Part shown: in pieces, positions 13,836-19,061 of the stretch
How the letters are laid out: each line of letters starts with the position of its first letter
Numbering within the stretch: position 1 is the first letter of the stretch
Assembly (NCBI GenBank): GCA_964418515.1
Contig: CAYQLK010000018.1
Coordinates: forward strand, 1-20,566
Direction of reading: 5' to 3'
DNA from: CAYQLK01 sp964418515
GTDB taxonomy: Bacteria; Patescibacteriota; Microgenomatia; CAYQLK01
DNA length: 20,566 bases
Position numbers and translations under genes: made by a program
Notes under the pieces: generated by a model
Told to the model about the DNA's origin: nothing
The model's database searches: none
Seen by the model: only the letters and a program-made list of their open reading frames with translations

Positions 13836-13844
13836 ATTTTACCA
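13836..13844 (-). promoter_or_regulatory. Extended -10 of the three-helix membrane protein gene
   Basis: The minus strand reads TGG-TAAAAT with exactly six bases to the ATG at 13829, a near copy of the arrangement at 6038-6046 (TGC-TAAAAT, six bases, ATG). Confidence 0.5.
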
Positions 13845-13881
13845 AATCTGCTCTATCTGCTCGAAAATGCCAGAGCCTATT

Positions 13882-14589
13882 CTATTTTAAGATAAACCAA
13901 TCTTCTGGGTGATCAATATCATTTAGTCCACCCTGCAAATCTCTATATTTACACATGTTATTATCCCGATATTCTTTTGTGTAAACCATTACTTCAGGAC
14001 TTTGAATTCCAAATCTTTGATATTGGGAAAATGTCTCAGTATTCATATGAAAAAATGGAGAGTCCAGCTTCGCAAAAGGACTATTATATCCATCAATTAT
14101 TTTCGGGGATGAAGTCCCTACGGCAAAAACAATATCAAACCCTTTTGGTCCTGAATATCCCACCAAATCTCCCGCTTTCACATTACCACCACTTTTTAGT
14201 TTTGGAATAATATTTATATGTTCAATACTAAATTGCCAATCCGAGCCCGCATCAAACCAAAGTTCTCCTTCAAGTCCGTTCTCCGTATTTGCAAAAGAAC
14301 TGACATACGCATCATACGGTGCAAAAAGTTTAACCTTATCGACTCCTCGAAATTCTTCTTTTAACAACACATAATGTTTCATGTTTCTCATAATTTCACT
14401 TGCATCTGTTGGCACAACAATATGCCCCTGACAACTTCGGTACTTTGAAATTTTTTCAATTTTTTCAAGATCAACGAAATTTTTTGTCAACGTTGGTGGA
14501 GAGGACTCTTTCTCTTGAGATTTTAAGGAGATAAAAACAATAAGCGACAAACTAAATAAAACAAAAACAACAACTGCCAACCTAGTCAT
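13882..14589 (-). CDS. Secreted protein with degenerate M23/LytM-like barrel
   Basis: 235 residues. A signal or anchor helix (about 4-21) is followed by RSCQGHIVVP and RNMKHYVL (about 51-74). A beta-rich domain follows in which KLFAPYDAYVSS, WQFSIEHINII and LKSGGNVKAGDLVGYSG reproduce the strand order of M23 (LytM-like) peptidases or lipoyl-like barrels: a bypass turn, a His-containing strand, then a VKAGD turn. Only one candidate catalytic His (His124) is clear; the HxxxD and HxH zinc ligands are not, so peptidase activity is doubtful. The C-terminal part ends CKYRDLQGGLNDIDHPEDWFILK. It might bind cell wall. This is the last gene before the integrated element. Confidence 0.6.
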   Translation of the reverse strand: MTRLAVVVFVLFSLSLIVFISLKSQEKESSPPTLTKNFVDLEKIEKISKYRSCQGHIVVPTDASEIMRNMKHYVLLKEEFRGVDKVKLFAPYDAYVSSFANTENGLEGELWFDAGSDWQFSIEHINIIPKLKSGGNVKAGDLVGYSGPKGFDIVFAVGTSSPKIIDGYNSPFAKLDSPFFHMNTETFSQYQRFGIQSPEVMVYTKEYRDNNMCKYRDLQGGLNDIDHPEDWFILK

Positions 14590-15005
14590 TTACTTAGCTT
14601 ATCATTTCAATGGAATTGTAACGCTATTATCAGCTCCGATGGTTGAAAGTTGTGAGAACCGTGTTCTATGAGCAAATAATTACACCTACTCTAGCTACTG
14701 AAGCTGATATTACCATAATCAATAATTGTTTCAAAAACTGCATACCAGCTCGAAAACTAACTGTAACTTAGTAGCAGACATGTACTTGCACTCGTCTAAA
14801 CGTACCCAAAATTGTATTTACAGTGAATTATAAAAAATTATAGAATTATTTTTAACTTATAATAATTTGGCAGTTTATTAAAAATCGAGGGCAAATGATG
14901 GTTTTTCGAAAAAAATATATGGTATTTAGTAATTTACTAAAAAACTTATAATAGTATAAAATCATTTTTAAACACCGAAAAAATAAAGACTCGAGCAGGT
15001 ATAAA
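14590..15005. other. Gene-free AT-rich stretch, likely left junction of the integrated element
   Basis: 416 bases without a supportable gene on either strand, between the chromosomal M23-like gene and the first element gene. It holds a perfect 17-base palindrome (TTTAGTAA-T-TTACTAAA, 14925-14941), an imperfect long-range inverted pair TATCAGCT (14628-14635) / AGCTGATA (14702-14709), and several AT-rich runs. I find no tRNA fold. Its position makes it the best place for the left attachment site, but the right end of the element is outside the window, so no repeat pair can be shown. Confidence 0.5.
14925..14941. repeat. Perfect 17-base palindrome in the junction region
   Basis: TTTAGTAA-T-TTACTAAA, 8-base arms around one base. 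It could be a regulator or recombinase half-site pair, or weak transcription-end structure for the leftward cassette. Confidence 0.4.
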
Positions 15006-15587
15006 TTATTTTCTTAGCTTTTGTTTAATTGTCCTGACCTTTCTTCCTACAGTACCAAAATTAGTGTTAGCTTTATCAATCCGACTTTGAGTTGGTTTAA
15101 CAAAACCGCCAAATTTACTTATTTTTTCAGCCAGTTGAATTACTCTTACTCCTCTAGCTTTAATTTCTTCTGGTAGTTGGTCAAAAGTTAAGTGATGTGA
15201 ATTAACATAGTCGCCATTCTTGCCATAAGTCTGATAAAAAACGTTTATATCTTTAACATATTTACTGTTTTTACCTCTTGGATTCCTTGTGTATAAAACG
15301 AATTCCTTATTTTGTTTTCCGATATTAACAATAAAATCCTGCTTAAATAAAGGCGTTGACAATCTATAATCATATACATAAACACCTATAACCTCATCAT
15401 TAACCTCTTCAATAGTCAAACTTGGTGATTCTGATAACACTATCGCTTGAAGACAAATAAACCGGTCTGAATAGATAATTTTTAATGCTGACTGAAATTC
15501 CGGATGATGGTTACACCAATCAATAAGCTCACTTGAAAATGGCATCATTTTAATAATCAACTCTTCAAAAGTAATTTTTTTAGGCAT
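15006..15587 (-). CDS. Hypothetical protein of the element cassette, basic C-terminus
   Basis: 193 residues, not recognised. The N-terminal half is mixed alpha/beta (FSSELIDWCNHHPEFQSALKI is helical, then strands through VIGVYVYDYRLS and KQDFIVNIG). The last 35 residues are strongly basic (TQSRIDKANTNFGTVGRKVRTIKQKLRK), which could contact nucleic acid. There is no signal peptide or membrane segment. It lies 12 bases after the HEPN-like gene, so the two are probably co-transcribed and may work as partners. Confidence 0.65.
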   Translation of the reverse strand: MPKKITFEELIIKMMPFSSELIDWCNHHPEFQSALKIIYSDRFICLQAIVLSESPSLTIEEVNDEVIGVYVYDYRLSTPLFKQDFIVNIGKQNKEFVLYTRNPRGKNSKYVKDINVFYQTYGKNGDYVNSHHLTFDQLPEEIKARGVRVIQLAEKISKFGGFVKPTQSRIDKANTNFGTVGRKVRTIKQKLRK

Positions 15588-15599
15588 ATAGATTAAATT

Positions 15600-16499
15600 T
15601 TATAATTCCTTTGATTCCCAAGCCGCATTAAATTTTGGTCTAAACGTGTCAAATTCCAATAGATGCTTTGTTACTTTACTTTTAAACAATTGGTTGTCTA
15701 AATAATCGCTTAATTTCTTTAAAATATCATTACCAGAAATTGTTAAGTGAGCATATACTCTAAACAAATGATTGTTCTCGGTTTGTTGCGCCAGCAGGTA
15801 ATTAAGAAAAAATGTGTTTCCGTGAAGTGTATGGGCCTCTCCTGATTTGATTCTTTTATACTCATCAGTCAATTTAAAAATCTTCTTTTGCCCATATTTA
15901 TGAAGCATATTTGATTTTACTGAACTACTTAACTGCCTGCCGTCCACCAAAACACCGGTAAATTTATCATCAAAAGGTCCACCAAGCCCGTTAAGCATAT
16001 TTAAAATAATTTGGTAATTTTTTTCTGAAAGAAAATTTTCTATTTCTGATTTATGTTCATCAAATAGTTTTTTAAACCAATCCGAAAACAAAATTATGTC
16101 AGTTGATTCAATCGAAAAATAATCGACTAAAGTTTTTATAAGTATATAAGTACTTCTTTCGTTGTTTTCTACACTCTTATCATAAAGGATAAAGCTTTCT
16201 TCCACACCCATTTCCAATAAAGTTCTAAATGTAAATTCAGAAGTCTTCGATTTTTTTTCCTGAAAAATTTGTTTAAATAATAGTATGTACGCATCTAAAA
16301 AATTACTTTCGTAAAAATCATACAAATATCGATGTGACACACTATTAATTGGAACAATTGCTCCTTTATATTCAGTCAACCCCTCTCGTAGCAGTGATTC
16401 AGATACTTTAACCGTAGGAAACAAACTTCTAGCCTCAATAAGAAGTTGAAGCATGGTGTCTACAAATTCGTCTAATTTTTTTAATGACTCTTCTTTCAT
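15600..16499 (-). CDS. Alpha-helical HEPN-like protein (DUF5677-like), possible defence effector
   Basis: Start at 16499 (MKEESLKKLDEF). A longer frame to 16598 overlaps the upstream membrane gene and its first 33 residues look non-native. The 299 residues are mostly helical. FRTLLEMGVEESFILYDKS in the middle and EYKRIKSGEAHTLHGN near the C-terminus (Arg217 and His224 of this start, an R-x6-H spacing, followed by His227) recall HEPN-type RNases and DUF5677-like proteins, where a trailing Arg...His pair cuts RNA in abortive-infection and toxin systems. The match is by motif only and could be chance. It sits in a three-gene cassette with a membrane protein and a small basic protein inside a mobile element, a setting common for defence genes. 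Confidence 0.5.
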   Translation of the reverse strand: MKEESLKKLDEFVDTMLQLLIEARSLFPTVKVSESLLREGLTEYKGAIVPINSVSHRYLYDFYESNFLDAYILLFKQIFQEKKSKTSEFTFRTLLEMGVEESFILYDKSVENNERSTYILIKTLVDYFSIESTDIILFSDWFKKLFDEHKSEIENFLSEKNYQIILNMLNGLGGPFDDKFTGVLVDGRQLSSSVKSNMLHKYGQKKIFKLTDEYKRIKSGEAHTLHGNTFFLNYLLAQQTENNHLFRVYAHLTISGNDILKKLSDYLDNQLFKSKVTKHLLEFDTFRPKFNAAWESKEL

Positions 16500-16521
16500 A
16501 CAATAACGGAGACTGGTGTAG

Positions 16522-16929
16522 TTATTTGAAGCTATTCTGTGCGTAAGTGAAAAACCATAAAATTCGGGGAAGAAGGCCAGTATAGCCCAAAATTGCAACT
16601 ATTAGTAATGTGAACACACCCCATCCAAATCTTTCTATAGTTAAAATTGGATTATTAATGTCAATTACGCCCAAAAGAAAATATAAAGCCACACTTCCTG
16701 TAATTCCAGAGATTATATGAATCCAAACCTGATGCACCCTATATGGAAGAGATGTGGAAAGTTGGCCCTTTGGTCGCCAAATAATATCGTTGAACCATCC
16801 ATAATAGGCCCCAAGCACTATGCCAGAGGCGAGCAGATAATACAGTCCATGCTCCGAAGCAATACCAAAATAAACTAAAATAACAGCCAACAATCGTGAT
16901 AATAACATTACAAAAAATAAATTGTTCAT
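16522..16929 (-). CDS. Four-helix membrane protein, first gene of the leftward cassette
   Basis: 135 residues from the ATG at 16929; a TTG two codons upstream (16935) is less likely. Four hydrophobic segments lie at about 1-20, 25-45, 70-90 and 105-125, with a hydrophilic loop NDIIWRPKGQLSTSLPYRVHQVW between 2 and 3. No family is recognised. A consensus TATAAT with TGA before it ends 8 bases from the ATG, with a -35-like TTATCA 17 bases further up that coincides with a 10-base repeat. It lies 22 bases upstream of the HEPN-like gene. Membrane proteins paired with RNase-like partners occur in abortive-infection systems, but no direct evidence exists here. Confidence 0.65.
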   Translation of the reverse strand: MNNLFFVMLLSRLLAVILVYFGIASEHGLYYLLASGIVLGAYYGWFNDIIWRPKGQLSTSLPYRVHQVWIHIISGITGSVALYFLLGVIDINNPILTIERFGWGVFTLLIVAILGYTGLLPRILWFFTYAQNSFK

Positions 16930-16937
16930 GTGCAATA

Positions 16938-16966
16938 ATTATATCAATAATGATAAGTAATGATAA
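16938..16966 (-). promoter_or_regulatory. Promoter of the leftward cassette
   Basis: On the minus strand -10 TATAAT (16938-16943) with the extended TGA, a 17-base spacer and -35 TTATCA (16961-16966). The -35 lies inside the second copy of the 10-base direct repeat, so a protein bound to the repeats would occlude it. Confidence 0.55.
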
Positions 16967-16980
16967 GTAACGATAAGATA
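16951..16980 (+). repeat. Tandem 10-base direct repeats between divergent element operons
   Basis: Two exact copies of TGATAAGTAA (16951-16960, 16961-16970), followed by a diverged third (CGATAAGATA, 16971-16980). They overlap the -35 of the leftward cassette and the start codon of the excisionase-like gene. Phased every 10 bases (about one helical turn), they look like binding sites for a small HTH protein. Confidence 0.6.
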
Positions 16981-17160
16981 AGCACGACAAAGCCTGAGTA
17001 TTACTCACTCGATGAGGTGGCTTTACTTTTAAAAGTAACCTACTTAACTGTTTACCGTTGGGTAAGGTCTAATAAACTAATTGCCTACAAAGCTGGTAAA
17101 CAGTACCGAGTAACAAAAGTCGATATTGATATTTTTTTGAAAAAGACGAACCGGATTTAA
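16960..17160 (+). CDS. Excisionase-like MerR/HTH_17 DNA-binding protein
   Basis: 66 residues. After 13 variable residues comes YYSLDEVALLLKVTYLTVYRWVRSNKLIAYKAGKQYRVTKVDIDIFLKK, the HTH_17 (excisionase-type winged helix) pattern: the helix-turn-helix is LDEVALLLKVTYLTVYRWV and the wing is IAYKAGKQYRV. Such proteins act as recombination directionality factors or small repressors beside integrases. An earlier ATG (16950) is in frame but stops after six codons, so 16960 is the first usable start; it falls inside the repeats. The gene leads the operon that ends in the serine recombinase, so control of excision is plausible. Confidence 0.82.
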   Translation: MISNDKISTTKPEYYSLDEVALLLKVTYLTVYRWVRSNKLIAYKAGKQYRVTKVDIDIFLKKTNRI

Positions 17161-17161
17161 T

Positions 17162-17620
17162 ATGGAAACATTTGTAGTAATAATTTTACTTTTTGGTGGC
17201 CCAATGTTAATTGCATGGGTCTTTGAACTAATTAAGGAGTGGAACAACAAACGTAAGTCAAAAATTAGAGATAGGGTCGCACAAAAAATTCTTTCACAAA
17301 CAGAAATAACTAATGAACTTATTGAGCGATACAAAGAGAGGTTAAATATTATTGGAACTAACAAGAACAAAGAAAGTAGCCCATTCTGGTTAGATGTTTT
17401 AAGTGATGGAAAAAAAACTCACAAACATTTAGTGAGTGGTAAGTGTCCAGATTGTAATGAAGGATATATGCGTGTAATTAAAGGAGAATATGGTAAGTTT
17501 CTAGGATGCTCCAATTATCCCAATTGTAAATTTACCAAAAGTATTAAAGTTGCAATGAAAGAATCTAAGCAAGAATCAGGCGAAAATTTTACAAAGCTAT
17601 TTAATTTAGCCTACAAGTAA
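17162..17620 (+). CDS. Membrane-anchored topoisomerase-type C4 zinc finger protein
   Basis: 152 residues. An N-terminal membrane helix (about 3-22) is followed by a basic helical region (KEWNNKRKSKIRDRVAQK). A single C4 zinc ribbon lies near 95-125: CPDCNEGYMRVIKGEYGKF, then LGCSNYPNCKFTK. This is the zf-C4_Topoisom module (PF01396), which binds single-stranded DNA in topoisomerase I and also occurs in stand-alone restriction-type proteins. A membrane anchor joined to this finger is unusual. It starts one base after the HTH stop and is followed after one base by the nuclease gene, so it may place or recruit the nuclease near the membrane or incoming DNA (inference). Confidence 0.8.
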   Translation: METFVVIILLFGGPMLIAWVFELIKEWNNKRKSKIRDRVAQKILSQTEITNELIERYKERLNIIGTNKNKESSPFWLDVLSDGKKTHKHLVSGKCPDCNEGYMRVIKGEYGKFLGCSNYPNCKFTKSIKVAMKESKQESGENFTKLFNLAYK

Positions 17621-17621
17621 T

Positions 17622-18722
17622 ATGGGTTACTACGACGAAAAAAAACAAGAACTAGAGAATTTGATTATCAGCTTTGAGGAAGCAAGGGAGAAATTTGATG
17701 AAAGGTTCGCCAAGCTCCAAAAACAAAACGAAATAGTATTAAATAATGAAAAAATTATTAAACAGCTTGCAAAAGAAAGACAGGTAGGATTTCCAACTCT
17801 TGCCAAAGCATACGAAGATTTTTTTAAATTGCAAGACAAAAATTTAATTGACTTTTTAAGTCAAAAGGACAGACCTGCAATAAAGGCTGGCGAGATTGTT
17901 TCAGAATACGCAAAATTAAGAAGACAATCAGAAAAAGAAAATAAAATTCTTAGAGGTATCATTGATAACTACGAAAATCTATTCCCTTCTCTAGTCGAAT
18001 TAAGAGAAGAAATAGATGAAATCACTGACGAAGACCGTGAATTAATGGCTGAGTATACTGAAGATGAATTAAAAGATGAGGTAACTCATTTCGTGACTAA
18101 GATAGAGTACAGAAAACTCTCTACAGCAGAGAAAAACCAACTAGCGCTAGACAGATATTGGAAAAGGCCAAAATCCAAATGGCATATAGGGAAAATTTAT
18201 GAAAGGTATGTTGGATATCTATATGAGCAACAAGGTTATGATGTTGAATATGTTGGAATAGATAAAGGATTCGAGGATTTAGGTAGAGATATTATTGCCG
18301 AGAAAGGTAATGATTTTATTGTCATTCAGTGTAAGAATTGGGCAAAGTTCAAAACAATTTATGAAAAGCATATTTTCCAATTCTTCGGAACAGTCTTTCA
18401 ATACAAGGATGAGAATAAAAACAGAAACGTAAAAGCAATTTTTTATTCCACAACTAAGCTTTCTGATTTAGCTAAAAGGTTTGCCAACGAACTAAAAATT
18501 GAGCTTGTCGAAAATGACAAAATACCAACTAATTACGCATGTATTAAGTGCAATATTTCAAAGGTAGATGGAACCAAAATTTACCACCTCCCATTCGACC
18601 AACAGTACGACAAAGTAAAAATCGAAACAAACACAGGAGAATTTTATTGTGTGACAGTAAAAGAAGCTGAGAGTAAAGGATTTCGTCGTGCATTTCAATA
18701 TAAAGGTCTCAAAGTAGAATAA
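17622..18722 (+). CDS. Coiled-coil protein with Mrr-like restriction endonuclease domain and C-terminal zinc module
   Basis: 366 residues in three parts. About 5-170 is charged coiled coil. About 185-290 is a PD-(D/E)XK fold of the Mrr type: helix GKIYERYVGYLYEQQGYDVEY, then DLGRDIIAEKGNDFIVIQCKNW with Glu194, Asp223 and Gln236-x-Lys238 as catalytic candidates (QxK is the usual Mrr variant). About 303-366 begins CIKC and continues YHLPFDQQYDKVKI...EFYCVTVKEAESKGFRRA, a small module like the Ada-type zinc domain seen on other nucleases. Mrr proteins cut modified DNA, but a coiled coil here replaces the usual N-terminal winged helix, so its target may differ. Inside a mobile element it may be a defence nuclease or a processing enzyme. 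Confidence 0.83.
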   Translation: MGYYDEKKQELENLIISFEEAREKFDERFAKLQKQNEIVLNNEKIIKQLAKERQVGFPTLAKAYEDFFKLQDKNLIDFLSQKDRPAIKAGEIVSEYAKLRRQSEKENKILRGIIDNYENLFPSLVELREEIDEITDEDRELMAEYTEDELKDEVTHFVTKIEYRKLSTAEKNQLALDRYWKRPKSKWHIGKIYERYVGYLYEQQGYDVEYVGIDKGFEDLGRDIIAEKGNDFIVIQCKNWAKFKTIYEKHIFQFFGTVFQYKDENKNRNVKAIFYSTTKLSDLAKRFANELKIELVENDKIPTNYACIKCNISKVDGTKIYHLPFDQQYDKVKIETNTGEFYCVTVKEAESKGFRRAFQYKGLKVE

Positions 18723-18731
18723 TTTAAAAAA

Positions 18732-19061
18732 ATGAACAATGATACTCCAGCGAAAAGAAAACTTCTTTCATATCTAAAAAAACACCATCCAAGTATTGTG
18801 GATTCAGAAATTCCCCTACTCCTACACAATATTGAACGTTTTGTTTTAGTGATTCAAAAGATTTACACAGAACCCCAAGCAAAGATTTCCTTCAAAGAAG
18901 TAAAAGAGAATGGAATAAAAATTAAAAAACGTTTTATTGAAACAAATATAGAGGAGCTTAAGAAAGTTAAACGAAAACCGAACGAGCCTATCACATCAAA
19001 AACTATTCGAGAATTTACAGAAAAAGTATCAAAAGTGAAATATAAGAACCATGGAGAATGA
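18732..19061 (+). CDS. Small helical protein upstream of the serine recombinase
   Basis: 109 residues, basic, no signal peptide. LLSYLKKHHPSIVDSEIPLLLHNIERFVLVIQKIY forms two amphipathic helices. The C-terminal third is Lys-rich. It is not recognised. Its last 11 bases overlap the recombinase start (ATGGAGAATGA), so the two are translationally coupled, and it probably helps or regulates recombination. It sits 9 bases after the nuclease gene. Confidence 0.65.
   Translation: MNNDTPAKRKLLSYLKKHHPSIVDSEIPLLLHNIERFVLVIQKIYTEPQAKISFKEVKENGIKIKKRFIETNIEELKKVKRKPNEPITSKTIREFTEKVSKVKYKNHGE

Noticed and set aside
14620..14800. tRNA or tRNA fragment as integration site
   Set aside because: No T-loop consensus, acceptor pairing or CCA-proximal pattern could be found on either strand.
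16500..16598. N-terminal extension of the HEPN-like protein by 33 residues
   Set aside because: It overlaps the end of the membrane-protein gene, reads like out-of-frame sequence, and a good ATG exists at 16499.
16951..16980. Plasmid-type iterons marking a replication origin
   Set aside because: Only two exact copies, no Rep gene and no DnaA box seen; the position at divergent promoters favours transcription control.
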